A stretch of 35,134 nucleotides of DNA from Flammeovirga aprica JL-4 (GTDB taxonomy: Bacteria > Bacteroidota > Bacteroidia > Cytophagales > Flammeovirgaceae). Each line of letters starts with the position of its first letter. Within the stretch, counting starts at the first letter, position 1. Made by a program: the position numbers and the translations under genes. The stretch lies in NCBI RefSeq assembly GCF_012844305.1, contig NZ_JABANE010000095.1:1-35134 (forward strand). Reading direction: 5' to 3'. The notes under the pieces are model-generated. The model searched no databases. It worked only from the letters and a program-made list of their open reading frames with translations, and had not been told where the DNA came from. This document shows positions 1 through 7,711 of the stretch, piece by piece.

Positions 1-1086
1 TTCTTGATCGTTCTCTAACACCAGTTTCTTTCCTGCAATCCCCCCATGCATTCTGATAAAATGCTCTACTTTTTTGATGTGCTGTGAAAACGTTTTATCA
101 TTTCTCTTTTCATGAAATATCAAATGGTTAAAAAGTACTTCCAACCAGTATTTGTCTAACTGAGGAAGTTTTTTCTTTTTATTCCCTGTAATCTCAAAAT
201 GAAAACCTGACAGTTCCTGTTGATTGGCAGAAAGGTAAATCAAAAAGGAAGAATAGATTTCTATGTTGTCATAAATCCATTCTAAGTTCAATTTAGGGTT
301 TTGAATAGCAGGATGATTATTTAAATAATCAACGAGAAAAGTATCTGCTACAATTTGATCTGTAATTGCTTTTGTACTTGCTCTGTGATTATAAATAATG
401 GAAAGTTCATCTTGAATTGGTTCTGAAAAATGAATGTAATCTTGATGAGGACATAAATTACGTTCTTTCACCAGCTCAGGAACACTGATTTCAGTATCAA
501 TTGGGCCATTTAATTCTATATACCTCTCCCACTCTGAAAAAGAAACATCATAAGGCGGTGTAGCAGTCAAGCCTACAACTTTTGGCTTCAGTTTATTTTT
601 TAATGCCATTAAAGTCTGCCACCATGCATTTTTGAGGTGATGGGCTTCATCCAAAACTATGGTTCCAAAATCAAGCCCTTCAAAATTACAATCAACTGTT
701 TCTTCCTCTTCTACTTCATCGTCTTTAGCACCAAGAGCATGTAGAGCATGATAAGTGGTAACAGTAAGGAATTTTGGTTCTTTTATATTGTTTGAAATCC
801 AATCGGGAGTGGTGGAGACTTGTAAAAATAGATCACAGAAGCGTTGAATCCATTGATTTCTAATCGCAATTGTAGGGGCAAGTATTAATGTCGGTTGATT
901 TATTTCTAACATCACCTGCAATCCTAAGACCGTTTTTCCAGATCCTGGAGGTGCAATCACATGCAAATGATCATCTGTAAGATGAGTAGACAATTCATCT
1001 AAAACTCTTCTTTGATACTTTCGCCAGTTATATTTAAAAGTTATGTTTTCAGGAAATTTGTTTAGTAGGTTTTCAGACACATTCAT
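1..1086 (-). CDS. DEAD/DEAH-box superfamily 2 helicase, C-terminal part outside window
   Basis: The reading frame is open from the ATG at 1086 to the window edge, giving 362 codons of the N-terminal part. Translated by hand it shows a Q-motif-like YNWRKYQRRVL at about 19-29, Walker A APPGSGKT at 45-52, Walker B with box LDEAHH at 145-150, and motif III LTATPP at 173-178. This is the order of the first RecA-like domain of SF2 helicases. The stretch PELVKERNLCPHQDYI after motif III recalls XPB-like and restriction-type DEAD/DEAH proteins. The second RecA domain lies beyond the left edge. Only 2 nt separate the start from the stop of the upstream lipoprotein gene, so the two are probably co-transcribed. 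The fold is certain; whether it acts on DNA or RNA cannot be told. Confidence 0.9.
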   Translation of the reverse strand, partial: MNVSENLLNKFPENITFKYNWRKYQRRVLDELSTHLTDDHLHVIAPPGSGKTVLGLQVMLEINQPTLILAPTIAIRNQWIQRFCDLFLQVSTTPDWISNNIKEPKFLTVTTYHALHALGAKDDEVEEEETVDCNFEGLDFGTIVLDEAHHLKNAWWQTLMALKNKLKPKVVGLTATPPYDVSFSEWERYIELNGPIDTEISVPELVKERNLCPHQDYIHFSEPIQDELSIIYNHRASTKAITDQIVADTFLVDYLNNHPAIQNPKLNLEWIYDNIEIYSSFLIYLSANQQELSGFHFEITGNKKKKLPQLDKYWLEVLFNHLIFHEKRNDKTFSQHIKKVEHFIRMHGGIAGKKLVLENDQE

Positions 1087-1088
1087 TA

Positions 1089-1616
1089 TTATTTATTCAG
1101 GCCCAATGCCTTTATTAATTGTTCTAGTTCTTGCTCTGGAGTATATGGATTTTCAATAACAAGGTTCTTACCACACTTCAGAAAGTAAGTTCTACCTAAA
1201 TAAGAACTCATTAAATCTATACTAAGGCTTCCGTTTTTATAAGCTTTATATAGTAAGGGGAATTTCCCATTTCGCTTATCAATATCTCTAATATGCTGAT
1301 ATACAAAAAATGGACTATTGATGGCCATAATACTGAAGTATTTCGGCGAAGGGAAACCATACTGACTGATATAAAAATCTATTTTGAATTGGTTTACTTT
1401 ATCCACCTCCATTAATTGTTCAGCTAAGTCTTGGTATTCAGGTGAATCGGTTCCGAATTTGGTTACGATATCATGAAAAACCATCGGATTACGTACCTTT
1501 TGATCATCTTCTAAAACTTTCATCAGATACTTTTCTCTTTTTCCAATGCTGTCCAGTGTGAGAATTTCTTTTTCAATGGCTTCCTTATCTAAAGAGGAAC
1601 AGCCAGCAGCCAGCAA
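1089..1616 (-). CDS. putative lipoprotein with frameshifted signal peptide
   Basis: The frame encodes about 175 residues and can start only at TTG 1616, giving MLAAGCSS: a lipobox-like LAAGC with no hydrophobic stretch before it. In this frame a TGA lies 15 nt upstream of the TTG (1629-1631). In another frame, ATG 1660-1662 encodes MLKIPHVFYCLILLLFAGC, a complete lipoprotein signal peptide, but it then runs into a stop within seven codons. A perfect 7-bp tandem duplication (1601-1614) separates the two frames; removing one copy joins them as ...LLLFAGCSSLDKEAI. The body is charged and helical, and the family is not recognised. It may be a recent pseudogene, a phase-variable gene or an assembly error. 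It lies just upstream of the helicase gene (2 nt gap). Confidence 0.6.
   Translation of the reverse strand: MLAAGCSSLDKEAIEKEILTLDSIGKREKYLMKVLEDDQKVRNPMVFHDIVTKFGTDSPEYQDLAEQLMEVDKVNQFKIDFYISQYGFPSPKYFSIMAINSPFFVYQHIRDIDKRNGKFPLLYKAYKNGSLSIDLMSSYLGRTYFLKCGKNLVIENPYTPEQELEQLIKALGLNK
1601..1614. repeat. 7-bp perfect tandem duplication causing a frameshift
   Basis: The plus strand reads agccagc twice in succession (1601-1607 and 1608-1614). The unit length is not a multiple of three. It separates the ATG-initiated signal peptide frame (start 1662) from the lipoprotein body frame (1089-1616). With one unit the two join into a normal lipoprotein with lipobox LFAGC followed by SS. Confidence 0.85.
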
Positions 1617-1681
1617 ACAGCAATAAAATCAGGCAGTAAAAAACGTGTGGTATTTTTAACATAAGTAGATAAACACTATTC

Positions 1682-1732
1682 AAAAAAATATGCTTTACAA
1701 GCGCCTAAATTAAGCATTTTATAAAGCATATT
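1682..1732 (-). terminator. intrinsic terminator downstream of the PP-loop gene
   Basis: Arms 1687-1697 and 1722-1732 form a perfect 11-bp stem (AATATGCTTTA with its complement) around a 24-nt loop. Read on the minus strand, the stem runs into a row of seven T. It would end transcription of the gene at 1761-2456 before the lipoprotein-helicase pair. Confidence 0.65.
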
Positions 1733-1760
1733 CTATTGTGAAGTTAATTTTGACTTTAAT

Positions 1761-2456
1761 CTATTCAGCAGGTACTAAATCACAGAAATGCACTTTAGAA
1801 TTGATATCATTTCCATCTGCATCTTTGTAATTGTACTCTCTGATAGTTTTAGTACCAACTGTAAAATCAACAGGTTCAGAGAAGATTGGTCCATCATAAA
1901 CAAACGTATGGAACTCTCCATTTTCTCCACAAGGATCCACTCCTTCAGGAAGATCATTGTAGAAGTTCATATCCAGCACCCTGCCATTGAATTTTTCGCC
2001 TAAGTTGTCATTAGCCGCTACTACAATAGCTTTGAAACCAGCCTCCACAAACTCTTTGAATAATTTATGTGTGTCTCCACCCCAAAGTGGAAAATGACAT
2101 TTCAAACCTACTTTAGCCATTTTATCTTCACGGTATTGTCTCAAATCCTCCAAGAAAATATCACCCAAAACAAGATCTTTCATTCCAGCATCCACAAAAG
2201 GAGCTAAACTTTTGGCAAGTTCTCTGTCATAAGTATCATGCGAAGAGTCTTCCTCTAAATACATTTTATGCAATGGAATACCAATAGATTCTGCCTGCTT
2301 ATCCAAAAGTTCTTCCCTTACACCATGCATACTGATTCTTTTGTATTCAGCAGAAAGTGACGTCAACAGACCTTTGATTTCCCACTCTTTCAAGGCTTTA
2401 AATAAGGCAAAAGATGAATCTTTACCACCACTCCATTGAAATAATGCTTTTTTCAT
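1761..2456 (-). CDS. PP-loop ATPase, diphthine-ammonia ligase (Dph6/MJ0570) family
   Basis: 231 residues, the usual length for the family. The N-terminus carries the ATP-binding PP-loop SGGKDS at 9-14. Near the C-terminus GENGEFHTFVYDGPIF corresponds to the conserved E-x-G-E-F-x-T-F-V-x-D-x-P-x-F block of archaeal and eukaryotic Dph6, which adenylates diphthine on elongation factor 2 and amidates it. Bacteria do not make diphthamide, so the substrate here is unknown; adenylation followed by amidation of some acid is the family-based inference. The protein is cytosolic, with no signal peptide or membrane segment. The ATG at 2456 places the PP-loop at the very N-terminus, as in relatives. It appears monocistronic, with its own terminator at 1682-1732. 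Confidence 0.85.
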   Translation of the reverse strand: MKKALFQWSGGKDSSFALFKALKEWEIKGLLTSLSAEYKRISMHGVREELLDKQAESIGIPLHKMYLEEDSSHDTYDRELAKSLAPFVDAGMKDLVLGDIFLEDLRQYREDKMAKVGLKCHFPLWGGDTHKLFKEFVEAGFKAIVVAANDNLGEKFNGRVLDMNFYNDLPEGVDPCGENGEFHTFVYDGPIFSEPVDFTVGTKTIREYNYKDADGNDINSKVHFCDLVPAE

Positions 2457-2578
2457 TTATTTCTAAACTTTATTTTATTACTTTTGATCATTCAATTGAC
2501 GGTAATTTATGAAAAGCATTTTAAATATCGCCCCGATAAAGATCACCATCCTACGATGTTGTTGATTGTCAATGTTTA

Positions 2579-2603
2579 ATTTTATGCATCCCCCGCATAA
2601 AAT
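2579..2603. promoter_or_regulatory. inverted repeat between the PP-loop gene and cysS
   Basis: ATTTTATGC (2579-2587) and GCATAAAAT (2595-2603) are perfect 9-bp complements around the loop ATCCCCC. No T-run follows on either strand, so it is unlikely to be a terminator. It lies in the divergent region upstream of both genes and could be an operator or a leader hairpin. Function not known. Confidence 0.4.
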
Positions 2604-2695
2604 AGATTACCCCTATCCTAATAATTTTTAAGAAACAAATTTCCTCTACGGATCATTGTGTAATTTTCTCTCTATCTTTTTAGAAGAATGTTTTG

Positions 2696-2703
2696 CATCT
2701 TTG
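2696..2703 (+). promoter_or_regulatory. possible -7 promoter element of cysS
   Basis: CATCTTTG differs from the Bacteroidota -7 consensus TAnnTTTG at one position. No clear -33 TTTG is seen at the expected distance. Transcription would begin near 2709, downstream of an in-frame ATG at 2688, which supports the start of cysS at 2739. Confidence 0.35.
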
Positions 2704-2738
2704 TGACCCCGTTTAGGTCCAAAATAAAAATTGCGCTC

Positions 2739-4244
2739 ATGCAACCAGATTTAAGAAAACAACTGAAGGTATACAATACGTTATCACGTAAAAAAGAACT
2801 ATTCCAAGCCATTAATCCACCTTTTGTAGGGATGTATGTATGTGGTCCAACCGTATATGGTGACGCCCATTTAGGCCATGCCAGACCTGCCATTACTTTT
2901 GATGTTATTTTCAGGTACTTCAAGCATCAGGATTACAAAGTGCGTTATGTTCGTAATATCACAGATGTTGGACACCTTGTGGGTGATGCAGATGAAGGTG
3001 AAGATAAAATTGCAAAAAAAGCAAAGTTAGAACAGATTGAGCCAATGGAAGTGGTGCAGTATTACACGGACCGCTATCATAATGACATGTCTGCTTTAAA
3101 CGTTCTTCCTCCAAGTATTGAGCCTCGTGCTACTGGGCATATCATTGAGCAGATCGAAATGATTCAGAAAATCATAGAGTCAGGTTATGCTTATGAGTCC
3201 AATGGTTCTGTATATTTTGATGTTGTAAAATACAATGAGGACAAAGAATACGGTGCTTTATCAGGTAGAAATATAGAAGAAATGCTTGAAGGTACTCGTA
3301 ACCTAGACGGTATGAGCGACAAGAAAAACCAAGTGGACTTTGCACTTTGGAAAAAGGCTGAACCAGAACACATCATGCGTTGGAATTCTCCTTGGTCTGA
3401 AGGTTTCCCAGGGTGGCACCTTGAATGTTCTGCAATGTCAAGAAAATACTTAGGAGATCATTTTGATATTCACGGTGGAGGTATGGATTTAAAATTCCCT
3501 CACCATGAAGCAGAAATTGCTCAATCAAATGCTTGCAATCATGTAGAGCCTGCTAAGTATTGGCTTCACAATAACCTGATTACAATCAACGGTCAGAAAA
3601 TGGGTAAATCTTTGGGTAACTTTATCACTTTGGAAGAGTTATTTGAAGGTAAGCACGACCTATTAGAAGAGGCTTATTCACCAATGACCATCCGTTTCTT
3701 TATTCTTCAGGCACAATACAGAAGTACATTGGATTTCTCTAATGATGCGCTAAAAGCGGCACGTAAAGGGTACAGAAAAGTGATGAATGGTCTTCGTTTG
3801 GCGAAAAGTATGGAATACAAGGCCGATGAAAGTGTTGAGGTAAATGAAAAACAAGCCAAAAACATTGAAAGCATTATCAACTCTATCTACAGAGGTATGA
3901 ATGATGACTTCAATACAGCAGTTGCTATGGCAGGTATTTTCAATTTATTAAAGAAAATCAATGCTGTTCATGGTGGTAATATCCCTGCTGCACAATTAGG
4001 AGAAAAAGCTTTCAATGATATGATTTCTTATTACATTACATTCATTGAAGATGTTTTAGGACTGAAAGAAGAAACTCCTGATCACTTCTTCCAAGCTTTA
4101 GATTATATCATCAAAGATTATTCAACGGCTAAAGAAGTAAGAGATTACGACAAAGTAGACGCTATCAGATCACAGTTGAAAGACATGGGTGTAGTGGTAA
4201 AAGATACCAAAACCGGTGTGGAATGGGCTTATGATGAAGTATAG
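2739..4244 (+). CDS. cysS: cysteine--tRNA ligase
   Basis: Class I aminoacyl-tRNA synthetase that charges tRNA-Cys with cysteine in the cytosol. From the ATG at 2739 it is 501 residues, the size of other Bacteroidota CysRS. Visible signatures are the first zinc ligand in CGPTVYGDAH (C35), the HIGH-type motif HLGH at 44-47, zinc ligands around HLECSAMS and FPHHEAEIAQ, and the KMSKS-type loop KMGKS at 287-291. The C-terminal helical anticodon-binding DALR-type region follows. An in-frame ATG at 2688 would add 17 residues (MFCIFVTPF...) that do not resemble the family N-terminus and that overlap the likely promoter, so 2739 was preferred. A strong terminator follows. Confidence 0.96.
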   Translation: MQPDLRKQLKVYNTLSRKKELFQAINPPFVGMYVCGPTVYGDAHLGHARPAITFDVIFRYFKHQDYKVRYVRNITDVGHLVGDADEGEDKIAKKAKLEQIEPMEVVQYYTDRYHNDMSALNVLPPSIEPRATGHIIEQIEMIQKIIESGYAYESNGSVYFDVVKYNEDKEYGALSGRNIEEMLEGTRNLDGMSDKKNQVDFALWKKAEPEHIMRWNSPWSEGFPGWHLECSAMSRKYLGDHFDIHGGGMDLKFPHHEAEIAQSNACNHVEPAKYWLHNNLITINGQKMGKSLGNFITLEELFEGKHDLLEEAYSPMTIRFFILQAQYRSTLDFSNDALKAARKGYRKVMNGLRLAKSMEYKADESVEVNEKQAKNIESIINSIYRGMNDDFNTAVAMAGIFNLLKKINAVHGGNIPAAQLGEKAFNDMISYYITFIEDVLGLKEETPDHFFQALDYIIKDYSTAKEVRDYDKVDAIRSQLKDMGVVVKDTKTGVEWAYDEV

Positions 4245-4273
4245 AATTTAATTGATAATCAATACAATAGAGA

Positions 4274-4303
4274 AAGGTCTTCAGCAATGAAGGCCTTTTT
4301 TTT
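4274..4303 (+). terminator. intrinsic terminator of cysS
   Basis: AAGGTCTTCA (4274-4283) pairs with TGAAGGCCTT (4288-4297), with one G-T pair and a GCAA tetraloop, followed by a T-run to 4303. Confidence 0.85.
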
Positions 4304-4413
4304 GCAACACACCCTGCCTTTTTTCAACTACAAAAGAGTAAAATAATCTATTTTTCATGCAAAAAGTGACAAAACATTACAATAGCAACGAAAATTATTA
4401 TTTAGCTCAGGGA

Positions 4414-4453
4414 ACTTTTTGTTGTTAATAATTGTTTACATTAAATTTGCACT
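4414..4453 (+). promoter_or_regulatory. promoter of the first T9SS paralog
   Basis: TTTG (4418-4421), 20 nt, then TAAATTTG (4442-4449) is an exact match to the Bacteroidota -33/-7 pattern. Together with flanking bases it forms the block ACTTTTT - 26 nt - TTGCACT that recurs at the same spacing upstream of the next three paralogs. The leader to the ATG at 4574 is about 120 nt. The rest of the gap 4304-4573 is AT-rich with no gene. Confidence 0.7.
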
Positions 4454-4573
4454 ATATAAAGAATCGTAGGCTACTTTTCTTATAATTTGATGACTTTTTC
4501 CAAACAAATCTTAATACCCCTCGTAATTTGATTTAACTTCTAATAGTCAACTTACTATATAAATCTAAATACT

Positions 4574-5677
4574 ATGTCTAAATATCTACTTGTACTTTGC
4601 CTTATTTTTTCCCTTTCACATTATATCCATGTCCATGGACAGGTTTGTGCGGGAGGTATAGATCCAATTTACACTGCTAACAACACAACTCTAGATAATG
4701 GTTATAGCTGTGAAGATGTTGTTTTGGGTGATGGAGTCAACTCAACCTCTATGAAAATTCAAAATAAGTTTGCAGATGGTGAAGCTGTAATCATCTATGA
4801 TAACTTAACAGTAAAAGCTTATACAACCCTTAGTATCGAAAATAATTCATTGCTAGTTGTTGTTGGAACTCTAACAATTGAAGAGAATGCTGTAATCAGT
4901 ACTAAAGGCACTGGTTATATTTATAGTCATGTAGGTATAAATGGCGACGGAACAATAGTTTTTAAAAATGGTAATCCATCATCTGCTCAACCTTACACAA
5001 ACGGTTCAATTTCTGGTGTAGGTGGAGACAATAATGTTAGTGGTGGTAATAGAGAGACTTTAAGTACTGACGTACCTGAAATAGGTGCTATTTTAGATGG
5101 TATTACTGAACTTCCAGTAGAACTCATTTCCTTCACTGCCTCAAAACAAGAAAGCAATGTAAAACTAGAATGGTCTACTGCATCAGAAGAAAATGCATCT
5201 CACTTTGAAGTTTATTCTTCAATTGACAATAAAAACTGGAATCTATTGGGTGATGTAGATGCAAGTGGTAATTCAGCTACTCGTATTGATTATTCATTTA
5301 CTGACGACCAAGATTACCAATCTGTTGCTTATTATAAATTAGTACAATATGACTTCGATGGTCAAAACGAAACTTTTGGTCCTTTAGTCGTTCACTTCTC
5401 AGATAAAGAGAATACCTTCACTACAGAAGTTTTCCCTAACCCAAGTACAACAGGAAAAGCTTCTATCCAAATTGGAGGTATAAATCAAGGAACTACCACA
5501 ACCCTTCAATTGCTCAATAGAGAAGGAAGAGTTGTGTTATTTGATACTATAGAGAATAGTAATATTACTTCTACCATTTATGAACTTGGAAATCAGGTAA
5601 CATTGAAACCAGGATTATATGTCTTAAAAGTAAATTCAGGTGTTTCCCAAAGCACAAAAAAGATCATCATTCAGTAA
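4574..5677 (+). CDS. secreted beta-solenoid-like protein with T9SS sorting domain (paralog 1 of 4)
   Basis: 367 residues. A signal peptide ends near HVHGQ (residue 23). Residues 25-175 are Thr/Asn/Gly-rich with short rungs such as AVIIYDNLTV and LLVVVGTLTIEENAVI, suggesting a right-handed beta-solenoid. From 180 the module LPVELISFTAS opens a roughly 95-residue fibronectin-III-like region (LEWSTASEENASHFEVYS, YYKLVQYDFDGQNETFGP). The last 80 residues are a type A T9SS C-terminal domain: VFPNPSTTGKASIQI, then GLYVLKVNSG, ending KKIIIQ. Export to the cell surface or medium through T9SS is expected. No enzyme motif was found, so adhesin or surface-structural roles are guesses. It is monocistronic, with its own promoter and terminator. 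Confidence 0.9.
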   Translation: MSKYLLVLCLIFSLSHYIHVHGQVCAGGIDPIYTANNTTLDNGYSCEDVVLGDGVNSTSMKIQNKFADGEAVIIYDNLTVKAYTTLSIENNSLLVVVGTLTIEENAVISTKGTGYIYSHVGINGDGTIVFKNGNPSSAQPYTNGSISGVGGDNNVSGGNRETLSTDVPEIGAILDGITELPVELISFTASKQESNVKLEWSTASEENASHFEVYSSIDNKNWNLLGDVDASGNSATRIDYSFTDDQDYQSVAYYKLVQYDFDGQNETFGPLVVHFSDKENTFTTEVFPNPSTTGKASIQIGGINQGTTTTLQLLNREGRVVLFDTIENSNITSTIYELGNQVTLKPGLYVLKVNSGVSQSTKKIIIQ

Positions 5678-5696
5678 AATAATACTACCCCTTCTC

Positions 5697-5738
5697 AAAA
5701 CTCCAGTAGAGATTTATTAATCTACTGGAGTTTTTTTT
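5697..5738 (+). terminator. intrinsic terminator of T9SS paralog 1
   Basis: AAAACTCCAGTAGA (5697-5710) is perfectly complementary to 5721-5734 across a 10-nt loop, and a T-run continues to 5738. Confidence 0.9.
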
Positions 5739-5910
5739 ATGCCCTTCTGATCTGCCCGAATACAGCTCCAATTCAAAAACAGAAAACCTTCAAATAGTAC
5801 TATTTATTTAAGGAACTTACGAAGCAATAAAAACTAGCAATTTACACATTCCCAATTAGGTCAAAAACCATTATTTCACTGAAAAAATGTTAATTAAGTT
5901 CAACTAATGA

Positions 5911-5950
5911 ACTATTTATAAAGAACATTTGTTTGAAAAGCACTTGCACT
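5911..5950 (+). promoter_or_regulatory. promoter-like block of the second T9SS paralog
   Basis: ACTATTT (5911-5917), 26 nt, TTGCACT (5944-5950), with GTTT in the same internal position as in the other copies. The -7 box itself (AGCACTTG) is a weak match to TAnnTTTG, so the assignment rests on the conserved spacing. The ATG follows 117 nt later. The rest of the gap 5739-6066 is AT-rich and empty of genes. Confidence 0.5.
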
Positions 5951-6066
5951 AATCAAAGAAATAGATAGTACAATTCTTAGATTAATTAAATATTTCAAAA
6001 CATATTGAATTTTCAGACGTTTGTTGGAATAGTTCTCTACTTTCATCAATATTAACCCAAACACTT

Positions 6067-7269
6067 ATGAATCACTTATTTACACATGTAATAAAACATA
6101 TACAATTAACACTGAACACTCGTCTGCACCTACAAGTAGCATTATCGTTTTTACTGTTTATTCCTACTTTTGTGTATGGACAAAACATCAGTCTTGATGA
6201 TGACAATGATAATGATTTAAGTAGCGGTGACACACACGAAACACTTCAAGGAGCCAGTGATAATGGTACCTATGAACACATAGGTGACATCACATTTACA
6301 AGTGGTGTCAATTTCTCTAACAAACTCCAAATGTCTGTAACGCCAGGACTTGGTGGAGATCCTGATACCTATAGCAACTATGTAATTATTGAGGGAAATT
6401 TAACCGTTGAAGGTGGAGCGACTGTAACAATTAATAACTCTTCTCTTTTTATTGTTACAGGTGATGTAATCATCAATGGGGATATCAGTTTCCACAACAA
6501 TGGATACGTTATTGTAATTGGAGATGTAACTGGCAATGGATCTGTTTCAACTGGCCCTGGCGGAAGTGCACTTCCTGCTTATGTTGGAGGTACAATAGAT
6601 ACTGACAATGTCACTACTTCTGGTAATGTTGATAGCCCGCTAAATATTACTGACAATACAGTCAACAACATCTTAGATAGTGAATTACCTGCCAATTGGC
6701 AAAATGAACTTCCTGTTGAACTTATTTCGTTTACTGCTTCCAAAATCAATAATACGTGTAAATTAGAATGGTCAACAGCTTCTGAAGAAAACGCCTCACA
6801 CTTTGAGGTATACTCTTCAACTGATAAAAGAAACTGGAATTTAATTGGTTCTGTTGACGCAAATGGCAATACTTCAACTCGTATTGATTACTCTTTCACT
6901 GATGAAGAAGAACACTTCACTTCCATGTACTATAAATTAGTACAGTTTGACTTTGATGGAAAAAATGAAACATTCGGTCCTTTAGTAGTCCATTTTTCTG
7001 ATGAGTTAAATACTTTCAACACATCAGTTTTCCCTAATCCAAGTACAAATGGACAAGCTAAACTCCAAATTGGTGGAATTAACTCTACAATCACTATTCA
7101 ATTAATCAATAAAGAAGGAAAAATAATACTAAGTGATATTATAGATAATGATAACATTACTTCAACGATTTATGAGTTGGGTAATAAAACGGTGTTACAG
7201 CCAGGTGTATATTTATTAAAGGTGAATTCTGGCACCTCTCAGAATATTGAGAAAATCATGATACAATAG
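6067..7269 (+). CDS. secreted beta-solenoid-like protein with T9SS sorting domain (paralog 2 of 4)
   Basis: 400 residues with an unusually long N-terminal signal region: the hydrophobic core is at about 24-37 and cleavage is likely after VYGQ (39). Acidic repeats DDDNDNDLSSGD follow. Solenoid-like rungs are clear: VIIEGNLTVEGGATVTI, SLFIVTGDVIINGDI, YVIVIGDVTGNGSV, spaced about 20 residues. From about residue 216 come LPVELISFTAS, LEWSTASEENASHFEVYS and YYKLVQFDFDGKNETFGP, and then a type A T9SS sorting domain starting VFPNPSTNGQAKLQI and ending EKIMIQ. It aligns along its whole length with its neighbours, but the N-terminal half is much more diverged than the C-terminal half. Function unknown; surface or secreted location inferred from the sorting domain. 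Confidence 0.9.
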   Translation: MNHLFTHVIKHIQLTLNTRLHLQVALSFLLFIPTFVYGQNISLDDDNDNDLSSGDTHETLQGASDNGTYEHIGDITFTSGVNFSNKLQMSVTPGLGGDPDTYSNYVIIEGNLTVEGGATVTINNSSLFIVTGDVIINGDISFHNNGYVIVIGDVTGNGSVSTGPGGSALPAYVGGTIDTDNVTTSGNVDSPLNITDNTVNNILDSELPANWQNELPVELISFTASKINNTCKLEWSTASEENASHFEVYSSTDKRNWNLIGSVDANGNTSTRIDYSFTDEEEHFTSMYYKLVQFDFDGKNETFGPLVVHFSDELNTFNTSVFPNPSTNGQAKLQIGGINSTITIQLINKEGKIILSDIIDNDNITSTIYELGNKTVLQPGVYLLKVNSGTSQNIEKIMIQ

Positions 7270-7349
7270 ATCTACATCTAAATTAAAATCCATTGATATT
7301 TCATTAAAAGATTCATAAGTAACTGTCTAATTGTCTCAATGTGCTTCGT

Positions 7350-7391
7350 AGCCCTCAAAAAAGTAATTTCACTTTTTTGAGGGCTTTTTTT
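7350..7391 (+). terminator. intrinsic terminator of T9SS paralog 2
   Basis: AGCCCTCAAAAAAGT (7350-7364) and its perfect complement (7371-7385) enclose AATTTC; T-run to 7391. The 15-bp stem is among the strongest in the window. Confidence 0.92.
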
Positions 7392-7564
7392 ATGAAAACA
7401 ATAAATAGAATTAGTATGAGATAATTTTGAATTTGTACTTATTATCAACAGTACAGCATTTATTACATAGGTAACTAACTTAAAAAAATCTGCATTAATG
7501 TCCATTTTCACCACAAATAGTACGATTCACTTAAAAATTGACATTAAAATACTACCAGCAATGA

Positions 7565-7604
7565 ACTTTTTCTGACATAGGGATGTTTGAGAATTAGTTG
7601 CACT
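7565..7604 (+). promoter_or_regulatory. promoter-like block of the third T9SS paralog
   Basis: ACTTTTT (7565-7571), exactly 26 nt, TTGCACT (7598-7604), with GTTT internally and AAG shortly after, as in paralog 1. TTAGTTG is a partial -7 match. The ATG is 107 nt downstream. Nothing else was recognised in 7392-7711. Confidence 0.55.
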
Positions 7605-7711
7605 TTACTAAGGATTAAATATTAAAAATCGATGATTCAACCTAATTATTAATCTTTACCAAGTATTGAGAAACCAATTTTATTTAGAAACCCAGAAATA
7701 AATATTTCAAA

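Noticed and set aside
1..1086. Restriction-modification or defence island beginning with the helicase
   Set aside because: No methylase, nuclease or other defence gene follows; one truncated helicase and a broken lipoprotein gene are not enough.
2688..2738. Upstream extension of cysS from ATG 2688
   Set aside because: The 17 extra residues do not resemble the family N-terminus and overlap the probable -7 element.
7278..7514. 78-codon minus-strand frame after T9SS paralog 2
   Set aside because: It runs through the 15-bp terminator hairpin and has no recognisable domain, so it is taken as chance.
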